Shown: one piece after another, positions 25,779-33,545 of the stretch
How the letters are laid out: every line of letters begins with the position of its first letter
Numbering within the stretch: position 1 is the first letter of the stretch
Origin: Alphaproteobacteria bacterium
GTDB taxonomy: Bacteria; Pseudomonadota; Alphaproteobacteria; Micavibrionales; UBA2020
DNA length: 64,000 nt
Assembly: GCA_016124645.1 (NCBI GenBank)
Contig: WGNE01000010.1
Span: 55,878 to 119,877 of the forward strand
Reading direction: 5' to 3'
Notes under the pieces: model-generated
Databases searched by the model: none
The model's input: only the letters and a program-made list of their open reading frames with translations
What the model was told of the DNA's origin: nothing
Program-made: the position numbers and the translations under genes

Positions 25779-26660
25779 ATGCTGCTCATCGTCGGCGACA
25801 GCCGTGACCACAACATCCGCAGGCTCGAGGATGCCGCGCAATGGCGCGGCGCGGAATATCGCGTCATCCATACCGACGGCGACCCCGCGCCCGCCGTCAG
25901 CTGGCGGCCCGGCAGCGACGCGCTGACCGTGAACGGCGAAACCTTCCGCGCGAAAGACACCGCGCTGTTCCTGCGCTACGACGTGTTCAGCGAGCAGGCG
26001 CAGGAAACGAAGGCCGCGCTGTTCGACGCCTTCGCCGGCTGGGCGCAGGCGAACCGCGGCGTGGGCATGCTCAACCGCGGCAACGAGACGCTGGAGGTCA
26101 ACAAGCCGCGCGCGCTGGCGCTGGCGAAGGAATGCGGCTTCGAGATTCCCGAGACATGGATCACCGCCGACTTCAACCGCTTCGCCGACAAGGAAGCCTA
26201 TATCGCCAAGCCCGTTGCGGGCGGCGCCTTCACGCGCAAGCTTTCGGACATGCCGGAGACTGCCGAGAAGCCCTATATCGTGCAGGAAAAGCTGGACTAC
26301 CCGGAAATGCGGCTGTTTCGCGTGGGCGGGCATTACTTCGCCTTCCGCATCGAAAGCGGCGCGATAGATTACCGCGCGACGGATGATTTCACGCTGGTGG
26401 AAGTCGAGCCGCCCAAGGCGCTGGTGACCGCCATGGAAAAGCTGAGCGACCGGCTGGGGCTGGACTACGCGGCGGCGGACCTGAAGACCGATCCGAAAAC
26501 CGGCGCGCTGCGCTTTCTTGAGATCAATTCCATGCCCATGTTCACGGGCTATGACGACGCGGCGCAGGGCCGCCTGTCTGACGCGCTGTTCCTGACTTTG
26601 AAGAAGCTTGCCGCCGGCGGGAAAAAGCCGGGGCCGGGATTCAAAGCGGCATCTCCATGA
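25779..26660 (+). CDS. ATP-grasp ligase, MvdD/PsnB-like graspetide-modifying enzyme
   Basis: 293 residues. An N-terminal pre-ATP-grasp region (MLLIVGDSRD, FLRYDVF near 64-70) is followed by the ATP-grasp core: NKPRALALAKE (108-118), IAKPVAGGAF (142-151), IVQEKL (167-172), EMRLFRVGGHYFAF (176-189), and the metal-binding end FLEINSMPMF (246-255). The DYR triad at 197-199 matches the DxR motif that marks peptide macrolactone/lactam ligases of the microviridin type. It would use ATP to activate Glu side chains of the precursor. The 3' end overlaps the convergent GNAT gene by 20 bp. Confidence 0.88.
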   Translation: MLLIVGDSRDHNIRRLEDAAQWRGAEYRVIHTDGDPAPAVSWRPGSDALTVNGETFRAKDTALFLRYDVFSEQAQETKAALFDAFAGWAQANRGVGMLNRGNETLEVNKPRALALAKECGFEIPETWITADFNRFADKEAYIAKPVAGGAFTRKLSDMPETAEKPYIVQEKLDYPEMRLFRVGGHYFAFRIESGAIDYRATDDFTLVEVEPPKALVTAMEKLSDRLGLDYAAADLKTDPKTGALRFLEINSMPMFTGYDDAAQGRLSDALFLTLKKLAAGGKKPGPGFKAASP

Positions 26661-27162
26661 ACACCGTATCGAAGCTCTGGCCCGCGACGTCGAAGGTCTG
26701 GCGCTTCGTTTCGAGGAAGCCGAGACGCTTGTAAAGGCCGATGGCAGCCTGCTGCGTCACGGTCACGTGCAGCTCCAGAAAATCGTATTTGAACATCTTC
26801 GCATCGTCGATGAGCGCATAGGCCATGCGCTTGCCCATCCCCTGCCCTTGGTATTCGGGCAGCAGGTGCAGGTTGCAAAGCTCCACGCGCACGGGGTCCT
26901 TGGGCTTCAACCCGCCCATGCCGATCATTTTGCCGTCATGCGTGAACAGCCCCAGCATCTCGCCGCCGGTGGTCTGGTATTCGCGCGCGCGTTCGGCGAT
27001 GTCGCCGTGGTGCGTCGGGTTCTGGATGAAGCCGTCGGGGTTGAGTTCCAGCGATTTGGCGTAAAGCGCGCGCAGCTGCGCGTCGTCATCCGGCCCCACC
27101 GGGCGCAGGACCGGGCTGAGGCGCGGGTCGTTTTGAAGCGGGTTTTCGCTGCTGCTGGCCAT
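26641..27162 (-). CDS. GNAT-family N-acetyltransferase
   Basis: 173 residues. The GNAT fold starts at LRPVGPDDDAQLRALYAKSL. Motif A is visible: VELCNLHLLPEYQGQGMGK, with the QxxGxG acetyl-CoA loop, then LELHVTVTQQAAIGLYKRLGF. The acceptor is unknown. The start lies inside the upstream M20 gene, giving a 77-bp same-strand overlap, so it is the third cistron of the nicotianamine-synthase-like operon. Its 3' end overlaps the convergent ATP-grasp gene. Confidence 0.85.
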   Translation of the reverse strand: MASSSENPLQNDPRLSPVLRPVGPDDDAQLRALYAKSLELNPDGFIQNPTHHGDIAERAREYQTTGGEMLGLFTHDGKMIGMGGLKPKDPVRVELCNLHLLPEYQGQGMGKRMAYALIDDAKMFKYDFLELHVTVTQQAAIGLYKRLGFLETKRQTFDVAGQSFDTVFMEMPL

Positions 27163-28522
27163 AGTTTTTCACCGTTTCCTTGAAGATTTCACGAAGGTTG
27201 ACGAGGTCGTCAAGCGCGGCGCGCTCGTCAATCTGGTGCATGCCGCCGCGGGAAAGATAATCTTCGGGCTTGTGCTTTTCGCAGGCGATGCCGCCGCGCT
27301 CGGGCAGGCCCAGCTCGATGATTTCGGCCTTCGGGAAGACCTGCGCGGCGAAGCGCCCGTCGGTCGTGCCGCCGCTGCCGTCCAGTTCGGCGTCCTTGCC
27401 CAGCACGGTCTTCACCGCCTTCTGCGCGGAAAGCGCGAGGTCGGCGGGTTCGCTGTAATACGGCACCGATGCCGTGTCCTTGTTTGCGGTCACGGTGATG
27501 TTCTTCAGCAAGGGCGCGTCCGGGTGGTTCTTCGCCCAGTCGGGCGGATTGGCGAGCGCGTCCTTGATCCATTTCTCGAGCCCGTCCGGCGTCTGGTCGG
27601 GCGTGAAGCGGATGTTCCACATCATCTCCGCCTTGCCGGGGATGATGGCGCTGGCGTTGAAGTCGCCGGATTTCAGCGCGACGGCCTCGAAATTCGTGTT
27701 CGGGAAGTGCTCGTTCCCGTCCTTCCATTCGTGGCTGTTCAGGATGGCGATAGCAAGCGCGAGGGCGCGGTTCGGATTCTCGAAAAGTTCCTGATAGGCC
27801 GCGTGGCCCTGCACGCCCGCGACGTTGAAGGTGCCGACAAGGCTGCCGCGGCGGCCGATTTTGATATGGCTGCCAAGTTCGTCCTGCGAGCTGGGCTCGC
27901 CCACGATGAAGGCGTCGGGCGCCTCGCCTTTTTGCTTGAGCCATTGCAGGACTTTGTTGGTGCCGTTGACGGCGGCCCATTCCTCGTCTGTCGTCAGGAT
28001 CATGCTGATCTTGACCTTGCCGCCGGCTTTGAGTTCTTTTTGCAGGTCTTCGACGGCGGTGATGAAGGCGGCGACGCTGCCCTTCATGTCGGTCACGCCG
28101 CGGCCGTGCAGATAGCCGTCCTTGATCGTGCCGCTGAACGGGTCTTGCGTCCACTTGGCGGCATCGCCCGGCGGCACCACGTCGAGGTGGCCGATGTAGC
28201 AGATGTGCCTGACGGGTTCGCCGTCGTCATCGTTTGCGGGGCCGAGGTTCCATTCCAGATAGACGTTTTCGACCGGGTAATCCCATTTCGGGTGGTCGCC
28301 TTCGAATTCCATGCGGGTCGCGGTCGCGCCGGATTTCTCCGCCGCCTCGACGGCAAGGTCGATGCTGCGGCGCGATTCAGGCTGGTCTTCCGCCTTCAGC
28401 GCGGTCACGCTGGCCACGCGCACCAGTTCCTGCGCCAGTTTCACCGTCGCGTCCTGCGCGTGGCGGTCATGGTCGTGCCGGGCGTGGTCGTGCTTCGCGG
28501 TTTTTTTGTCAGGCTGCGGCAT
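27086..28522 (-). CDS. M20 zinc metallohydrolase, DapE/ArgE type
   Basis: 478 residues. Metal-binding and catalytic segments are clear: YIGHLDVVPPGD, GRGVTDMKGSVAAF, the catalytic TTDEEW, the later GEPSS and a C-terminal metal-ligand region. The dimerisation domain includes GRRGSLVGTFNVAGVQGHAAY. DapE removes succinate in diaminopimelate synthesis and ArgE removes acetate from ornithine; DapE-like features dominate. The N-terminus has five His in eleven residues (HDHARHDHDRH), unusual for the family, and the C-terminal 25 residues are a Pro/Lys tail. It overlaps the preceding NAS-like gene by 14 bp, so it may act in the same pathway. Confidence 0.88.
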   Translation of the reverse strand: MPQPDKKTAKHDHARHDHDRHAQDATVKLAQELVRVASVTALKAEDQPESRRSIDLAVEAAEKSGATATRMEFEGDHPKWDYPVENVYLEWNLGPANDDDGEPVRHICYIGHLDVVPPGDAAKWTQDPFSGTIKDGYLHGRGVTDMKGSVAAFITAVEDLQKELKAGGKVKISMILTTDEEWAAVNGTNKVLQWLKQKGEAPDAFIVGEPSSQDELGSHIKIGRRGSLVGTFNVAGVQGHAAYQELFENPNRALALAIAILNSHEWKDGNEHFPNTNFEAVALKSGDFNASAIIPGKAEMMWNIRFTPDQTPDGLEKWIKDALANPPDWAKNHPDAPLLKNITVTANKDTASVPYYSEPADLALSAQKAVKTVLGKDAELDGSGGTTDGRFAAQVFPKAEIIELGLPERGGIACEKHKPEDYLSRGGMHQIDERAALDDLVNLREIFKETVKNYGQQQRKPASKRPAPQPGPAPGGAG

Positions 28523-29366
28523 TCATCGTATCCGGTTCGTAATAGCGGGTGGTGTTGATGCGGCGCGGGTCCATCGCCGTCTTAGCGATTTGGCGGAAGC
28601 CGGAGGTCGGCAGCTCCGCCGCTTTATACAGGAACTGGTAGGCGCCCTCGGAATCGCGCACCATGAGCGCGCCCTGATGGTGGCGGCGCAGCCGGCTATA
28701 GACCTGCTCCCTGCCCTGCAGCAGGCTGGCGCAGATCACCAGCTCGTTGTCGCGCGGGTCGTATTGCAGCGCGTCCATACAGCGGACATCGACGCGGTCG
28801 GACAGGTCGAGCTTTTGGCCCAGCTGGCGGGCGAGGTCGCAGGCCTCGCTGTCGTAATCGACGCAGACGATCTGCGCGTCCGGCACGCTGTAGGCCAGCA
28901 GGAAAGCGGTGATGGGCAGCGCGCCCGCGCCAAGGAAGCTGATGGTCGAAAAGCTGCGGTTTTCGAACAGCTCTTTTTCCGCGCGGCAGAGCTCGCGGTA
29001 TTCGGGGTAGTACCAGAATTCGTCAAGGTGGCAGTCCGCGCGGGAGATCAGGTTGCGTGCCCAGAATTTCTCCATCTCGCATTCCGCCTGCCCGCAAAGG
29101 CCGGGCAGGGTTTCGCGCTCCTCCGACAGCTCGGGGGTCTGCAGCAGGTAGCCCGAAACATCCGGCGACTGGCAGCGCGTCAGGGTGCGCACAAGGTGGG
29201 TGAGCGAGCGGTTCACGCGCTCGTTCTGCGGCGAGAGGTTTTGCTCTGCCGACAGCAGCGCGTAGCTTTCACGAATGGCCTGTTCGGCTTCTTTGCGGAG
29301 TTCCATGGGCGTCACACTCTTGAGTACCGTTTGGGGCGTTAACATATTGTCAGAAAAATCTGTCAT
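28509..29366 (-). CDS. Nicotianamine synthase / CntL-like aminobutanoyl transferase
   Basis: 285 residues. The central Rossmann part fits nicotianamine synthases: HLDEFWYYPEYRELCRAEKE, then ISFLGAGALPITAFLLA (about 142-158), IVCVDYDSEACDLARQL, the active-site-like NELVICASLLQGRE, RDSEGAYQFLY, and MDPRRINTTRYY near the end. NAS and CntL enzymes transfer the aminobutanoyl part of SAM to amino acids and make nicotianamine, staphylopine or pseudopaline precursors. No opine dehydrogenase (CntM) or racemase (CntK) gene is nearby. It is first in an overlapping operon with the M20 and GNAT genes. The substrate is inferred. Confidence 0.78.
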   Translation of the reverse strand: MTDFSDNMLTPQTVLKSVTPMELRKEAEQAIRESYALLSAEQNLSPQNERVNRSLTHLVRTLTRCQSPDVSGYLLQTPELSEERETLPGLCGQAECEMEKFWARNLISRADCHLDEFWYYPEYRELCRAEKELFENRSFSTISFLGAGALPITAFLLAYSVPDAQIVCVDYDSEACDLARQLGQKLDLSDRVDVRCMDALQYDPRDNELVICASLLQGREQVYSRLRRHHQGALMVRDSEGAYQFLYKAAELPTSGFRQIAKTAMDPRRINTTRYYEPDTMNAAA

Positions 29367-29408
29367 ATTCCAGCTTTAAAACCGGCGTTTCCGGTCGGGC
29401 ATCCCTCT

Positions 29409-29455
29409 CCTGCCGCCACCGTGTTTCACGAAGCTGAAAACATGATGGCGGCAGG
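29409..29455. repeat. Hairpin in the 5' leader of the NAS-like operon
   Basis: A perfect 10-bp stem CCTGCCGCCA/TGGCGGCAGG encloses 27 nt, with additional ATCCC/GGGAT pairing outside it. It lies 43 bp upstream of the NAS-like start codon. It could be a dispersed palindrome or an RNA leader structure; there is no T-run on either strand. The rest of the 393-bp gap (29367-29759) holds the promoter described next and an AT-rich tract at 29560-29640, with no gene. Confidence 0.5.
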
Positions 29456-29531
29456 GGGATCTTCACTTACACGACGAAGCTCGGTTTGAATCTGCCGGTC
29501 GGCACGCGTCCAGACGTCCGACCTTGAGTAA

Positions 29532-29561
29532 TTGATATTGCAAATCATTCTCATTTGTAAA
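29532..29561 (-). promoter_or_regulatory. Promoter with overlapping Fur-box-like palindrome for the NAS-like operon
   Basis: On the minus strand, TTTACA (29556-29561) and TATCAA (29532-29537) are spaced 18 bp apart, 5 of 6 and 4 of 6 matches to a housekeeping promoter. The spacer holds CAAATCATTCTCATTTG on the plus strand (29541-29557), a near-palindrome that looks like the iron repressor Fur box. A repressor there would block polymerase, so the operon is expected to be induced by metal starvation. The match is by eye; Zur or a related repressor is possible. Confidence 0.65.
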
Positions 29562-29759
29562 GTGTTTTATTGAGTTAAATAAAATATAATATAATTCATA
29601 TATTTATTTTGTTTTATTAAAGTAATTTTAAGTGTCGGAATTGCGCCGTCGCGGACGATTTGGCCAATTCCTTGCCCTGCCCCGCTATCGCCCCATATAC
29701 TTGGGTATCAGATTTTTTACCCGCATTTCATTTTCACAAATCCCCAAAGGAGAATAGCC

Positions 29760-30725
29760 ATGCATAAACGCAAACTCGGAAACTCGGGCCTCGAGGTCAT
29801 GCCCGTCTGCTTCGGCGGCAACGTCTTCGGCTGGACGATCGACGAGGCGACGTCCTTCACCATCCTCGACGCCTTCGTCGGCGAAGGGCTGGATTTCATC
29901 GACACGGCGGACGTCTATTCCCGCTGGATCGAGGGCAACAAGGGCGGCGAGTCCGAAACCATCCTCGGCAACTGGTTCGCGAAAAGCGGCAAGCGCAAGG
30001 ACGTCGTGCTGGCCACCAAGGTCGGCATGGAGACCGAGCTTGGCACGGGGCTGCGCAAGGAGCACATCATGGCCTCGGTCGAGGCCTCGCTGAAGCGGCT
30101 GCAAACGGATTACATCGACCTCTACCAGTCCCACAAGGACGACGAGAACGCGCCGATGGAAGAAACGCTGGCGGCCTACCAGCAGCTCATCAAGGACGGC
30201 AAGGTGCGCGCCATCGGCGCTTCCAACTTTTCGGCCGAGCGCCTTGCGAAGTCGCTGGAAGTCAGCAAGGAGCACGGGTTGCCCCGCTACGAAAGCCTGC
30301 AGCCCGGCTATAACCTTTACGACCGCGAGGGCTACGAAAAGGCGCTCGAGCCGCTGTGCCGCAAGGAAAACATCGGCGTCATCAGCTATTACTCCCTCGC
30401 CCGCGGCTTCCTTTCCGGCAAGTACCGGTCGGAAGCGGACCTGAACAAGAGCCCGCGCGGCAAGTCGGTCGGGGAGAATTACCTGAACGAGCGCGGCTTC
30501 GCCATCCTCGAGGCGCTCGACAACGTGGCGGGCAACCTGAACGCCACGCCCGCGCAGGTCGCCCTCGCCTGGCTCATCGCCCGGCCCGGCATCACCGCCC
30601 CCATCGTCTCGGCCACCAGCCTCGAACAGCTCAAAGACATCACGCATTCCGTGAAGATCACCCTGAGCGACGCGGATATCGCCGAGCTCGACATGGCCAG
30701 CGCGTGGCAGAAAAAAGCGGCGTAA
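29760..30725 (+). CDS. Aldo/keto reductase
   Basis: 321 residues of an NADPH-dependent TIM-barrel reductase. The catalytic Asp and Tyr are in DFIDTADVYS, the Lys in VVLATKVGM, and the His in IDLYQSHKDD. GASNFSAERL and the cofactor-binding LAWLIARPGITAPIVSAT follow. It resembles YajO/Tas-type general aldehyde reductases; the substrate is unknown. A good AGGAG site precedes the ATG. It is divergent from the NAS-like operon and could share control elements with it. Confidence 0.92.
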   Translation: MHKRKLGNSGLEVMPVCFGGNVFGWTIDEATSFTILDAFVGEGLDFIDTADVYSRWIEGNKGGESETILGNWFAKSGKRKDVVLATKVGMETELGTGLRKEHIMASVEASLKRLQTDYIDLYQSHKDDENAPMEETLAAYQQLIKDGKVRAIGASNFSAERLAKSLEVSKEHGLPRYESLQPGYNLYDREGYEKALEPLCRKENIGVISYYSLARGFLSGKYRSEADLNKSPRGKSVGENYLNERGFAILEALDNVAGNLNATPAQVALAWLIARPGITAPIVSATSLEQLKDITHSVKITLSDADIAELDMASAWQKKAA

Positions 30726-30742
30726 CTTTTTTGACGGCTTAA

Positions 30743-30865
30743 TCCCCTCTCCCGCTCGCGGGAGAGGGAGGGACCCAACCGCAAGGTTGGGAGGGAGAGG
30801 GTTTGTGCGCGTATTTGGCGCTTAAGTCCCCTCTCCCCGGCCCTCTCCCGCAGGCGGGAGAGGGA
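30743..30865. repeat. Cluster of GC-rich palindromic repeats
   Basis: Three hairpins: CCCTCTCCCGC/GCGGGAGAGGG (30745-30768), CCCAACC-GCAA-GGTTGGG (30774-30791), and a second copy of the 11-bp stem (30841-30864). Such CCCTCTCCC repeats are common between genes in proteobacteria. The cluster lies between convergent genes and may act as a bidirectional transcript end. Confidence 0.8.
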
Positions 30866-30875
30866 GTCAGCGGGT

Positions 30876-31754
30876 TTACTTGCCCGGCGGTTTCGGTTTC
30901 TGCGGGTCCGCGGCGGGGCGCGGCTTCATGCCCAGCTTGTCGTAGGGGACTTTCATGGCGTAATCGCCGAGCTTCAGCGGCAGGTCGGCGTCCGGTTCCT
31001 GCCCGATGGTCGGGATGACGATTGAGTAGTCATGCGGCACGCGGCGGTAAGCACGCTTGGGGATGCCGAAGCCGTAGCCGATATGCCCCTCGCCCGCGAT
31101 GACGACGAGTTTCTTGTCCGCGTTGTCGGGGTTGGAGAGGAAGTCGGCGACCGTCTCGGCCATCGCCTCGTCCCAGAGCACCATCATCTTGTAACGTCCC
31201 TCGGCCGCTTCGGGCGGAATGCCGGGGCCGCTGAAGAACGGCAGGTAGCGGCCGCGGTGGTAAGGGTCGTCCATGTCGAGTTCCGGCACCTCGGGGCTCG
31301 TCCCGCCGGAGCGCACGACGGCCTCGATCTCCTTCGTCGGCTTCAGCCCGACGAGGGGGATGGAATTGTCCTGAATGAAGTCCAGCACCGGCTGATAAGC
31401 CTCGCGCCAGTCGGGGGTCCATTGTTCGTCGAACAGGGCGTTCAGCTCGTCCTTGGTCATCTTGCCCTGCTCCAGCTTGTCCAGCGCGGGCTGGGCGGAG
31501 CGGCGGAACATCTCCATGCCCACGGCGACCTTGCCGGGGTTTTTCGCGAAAAGCTCCTCGATGATCTCCAGCTGGGCCTGATGCGCGGCGATATTGTCGT
31601 GCAGCTCGCTGACGTAGATGACGCGCGCGCTTGAAATCGCATCCATCATCTGCTCCTTCGTCACTTCCGTGCCGGTTTGCAGGTGAACGATGTCACCGTC
31701 CTTCATCTTGTCGATGTTCGTATAGGGCGCGGACGCATTGAATTTTTTGCGCAT
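30876..31754 (-). CDS. ChaN/Tiki-superfamily protein (haem-binding uptake type)
   Basis: 292 residues from ATG 31754 (or 304 from 31790). ChaN-like motifs are present: VIYVSELHDNIAAHQAQLEI, VGMEMFRR, and VVIAGEGHIGYGFGIPKR. Family members bind haem or act as putative metalloproteases; the family is often lipoprotein-anchored, but here I see no lipobox or clear signal peptide. The C-terminus is Pro/Lys-rich. The track ORF to 32174 overlaps mgtE and is not real in its N-terminal part. It lies 54 to 90 bp downstream of mgtE and may be co-transcribed. Confidence 0.82.
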   Translation of the reverse strand: MRKKFNASAPYTNIDKMKDGDIVHLQTGTEVTKEQMMDAISSARVIYVSELHDNIAAHQAQLEIIEELFAKNPGKVAVGMEMFRRSAQPALDKLEQGKMTKDELNALFDEQWTPDWREAYQPVLDFIQDNSIPLVGLKPTKEIEAVVRSGGTSPEVPELDMDDPYHRGRYLPFFSGPGIPPEAAEGRYKMMVLWDEAMAETVADFLSNPDNADKKLVVIAGEGHIGYGFGIPKRAYRRVPHDYSIVIPTIGQEPDADLPLKLGDYAMKVPYDKLGMKPRPAADPQKPKPPGK

Positions 31755-31843
31755 GGGACTCACGGCGAAATTCCTTCTCAAAAACGGCATTATAAAAAGA
31801 GGTGATGTAAAATACCCGCCTCTCCCGCCTTTGGCAAGGGGGG

Positions 31844-33202
31844 CTAAAGCAACGTCCCCTTCAGCAGCATACTGGCCACGCTGAAATAGATGACCAGCCC
31901 CGTCACGTCCACCAGCGTGGCGACGAAGGGGGCGGAGGCGATGGCCGGATCGACGCCGACGCGGCGCAGCAGCATGGGCAGCATGGAGCCCATGAGCGAA
32001 CCCCAGAGGACGATGCCCACCAGCGTGCCGCCCACGGCCAGCGCGATGAGCGGGTAATGCGGCCCGTAAAGCGTCGCGTGCCCGGGCCAGAGGTAGATGC
32101 GGATGATGCCGACCACGCCGAGGATGAGCCCGAGCAGCAGGCCCGACAGGCACTCCCTCAGGAACACCCGCCACCAGTCGCGCAGGCGGATCTCGCCCAG
32201 CGCCATGGCGCGGATGACCAGCGTGGTCGCCTGCGAGCCCGAGTTGCCGCCCGATGACATGATGAGCGGCACGAAAAGCGCGAGCACCACGGCCTTGGCG
32301 ATTTCGTTCTGGTAGTGGCCCATGGCGGTGGCGGTGAACATCTCGCCGATGAACAGGGCGAGCAGCCAGCCCGCGCGCTTTTTCACCATGTCGAGAATGC
32401 TGATCTTGAAATACGGCTCGTCGAAGGCCTCCATGCCGCCCATTTTCTGGATGTCCTCGGTCGCCTCCTCCTCCACGATCTGGACGATGTCATCGACGGT
32501 GACGATGCCCTTCATGTGGAACTCGTCGTCCACCACGGGCATGACGCGGTATTCGCGGTGACCGAAGATGCGGGCGATTTCCTCCTGGTCCTGATCCTCG
32601 CGGATGAAGGCCATGTCGTCGCCCGTGGTCATGATGTCGCGCACCAGCGCGAAGGGATCGGCGCTGAACAGGTCGCGCAGCGAGACGGTGCCGAGCAGCT
32701 TCTGGTTCTGGTCCAGCACATAGGCGTAGTAAATCGTTTCCACCTGCTGGCGGGTCTGGGCGCGCAGGTAGCGCAGCGCCTCCTCCACCGTGGCGTCGGG
32801 GCGCAGGCGCGCGAAACGCGGGCTCATCAACCCGCCGGCCTCGTCCTCGTGATAGGCGAGCAGCCCCTGCACTTCCATGCGCGTGGGCGTGTCCAGAAGG
32901 TCGAGCGCGGCGGGGCGTTCTTCCTCCTCCAGCTCCTGAATCAGGTCGGCGGCGTCGTCGGGCGGCAGGATGCGAATCCACGACTTGCGGCCCAGCGGGG
33001 GCAGCAGCATGAAAAGCTCGGCCTGGTCATAGGGCAGGATGCGCAGGAAAAGCTCTTCGGCCGTGCGGCGGTCGAGCGCGCGGAAAATCTGGCCGTGCTC
33101 CTCGCCGGGCATGGAGCCCCATTCGGCCAGCAGCTTGTCGAGCCGGCGCTCAGTGAGCGCGACGTGGGTCTTGCGGAAATCGTCCTTGAGCGTTTTCATC
33201 AT
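31844..33202 (-). CDS. mgtE: Magnesium transporter MgtE
   Basis: 452 residues. The N-terminal MgtE domain (ILPPDDAADLIQELEEEERPAALDLL) is followed by a pair of CBS domains (IMTTGDDMAFI, VTVDDIVQIVEEEATED) that sense magnesium. Five membrane helices form the channel, including the conserved SSGGNSGSQATTLVIRAMALGE segment. It imports Mg2+ when cytosolic levels fall. The tRNA-Pro gene lies just upstream. A second Mg transporter, CorA, is 700 bp further on. Confidence 0.95.
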   Translation of the reverse strand: MMKTLKDDFRKTHVALTERRLDKLLAEWGSMPGEEHGQIFRALDRRTAEELFLRILPYDQAELFMLLPPLGRKSWIRILPPDDAADLIQELEEEERPAALDLLDTPTRMEVQGLLAYHEDEAGGLMSPRFARLRPDATVEEALRYLRAQTRQQVETIYYAYVLDQNQKLLGTVSLRDLFSADPFALVRDIMTTGDDMAFIREDQDQEEIARIFGHREYRVMPVVDDEFHMKGIVTVDDIVQIVEEEATEDIQKMGGMEAFDEPYFKISILDMVKKRAGWLLALFIGEMFTATAMGHYQNEIAKAVVLALFVPLIMSSGGNSGSQATTLVIRAMALGEIRLRDWWRVFLRECLSGLLLGLILGVVGIIRIYLWPGHATLYGPHYPLIALAVGGTLVGIVLWGSLMGSMLPMLLRRVGVDPAIASAPFVATLVDVTGLVIYFSVASMLLKGTLL

Positions 33203-33277
33203 AGCGATTCTTTCCCATGGGCGTCGGCTGGGCCTTTCAGGCGTCTGGTTAAAAGCGGTTGATGAAAACGGGCGAAA

Positions 33278-33354
33278 TGGTCGGAGTGCGGGGACTCGAA
33301 CCCCGGGCCTCTTGCTCCCGAAGCAAGCACTCTACCAGGCTGAGCTACACTCCG
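33278..33354 (-). tRNA. tRNA-Pro (anticodon CGG)
   Basis: Read on the minus strand, the cloverleaf is complete: acceptor CGGAGTG/CACTCCG, D-arm with GCTCAG, anticodon stem CTTGC/GCAAG around TTCGGGA (anticodon CGG), and the T-arm GGGGTTCGAGTCCCC. The discriminator base is A and CCA is encoded in the DNA, giving 77 nt. It decodes CCG, a codon frequent in the surrounding genes. Confidence 0.95.
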
Positions 33355-33545
33355 ATTTTCGGGGAACAAAACAGACCGCTTGTTTCGCATATTTTGCGCA
33401 ATGAAGCAATCAGTTTTCGCGCCGCCGTCCTTGCCGTGCCTCGCAAGCGGCTGCAATGGCTGGGAAATCGGCGCGCGATACGGTTCGTATTGACATGAAA
33501 AGGTTAATGTTTTATTATGAAAATATTAAAGAACAATAAAAAGAC

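Noticed and set aside
30743-30865. CRISPR-like repeat array
   Set aside because: Repeats are self-complementary, only two copies occur, and there are no regular spacers or cas genes.
30876-32174. The 432-residue ORF as the full ChaN-like protein
   Set aside because: The first about 130 residues are antisense-like sequence overlapping mgtE in another frame; the ChaN pattern starts near the Met at 31754.
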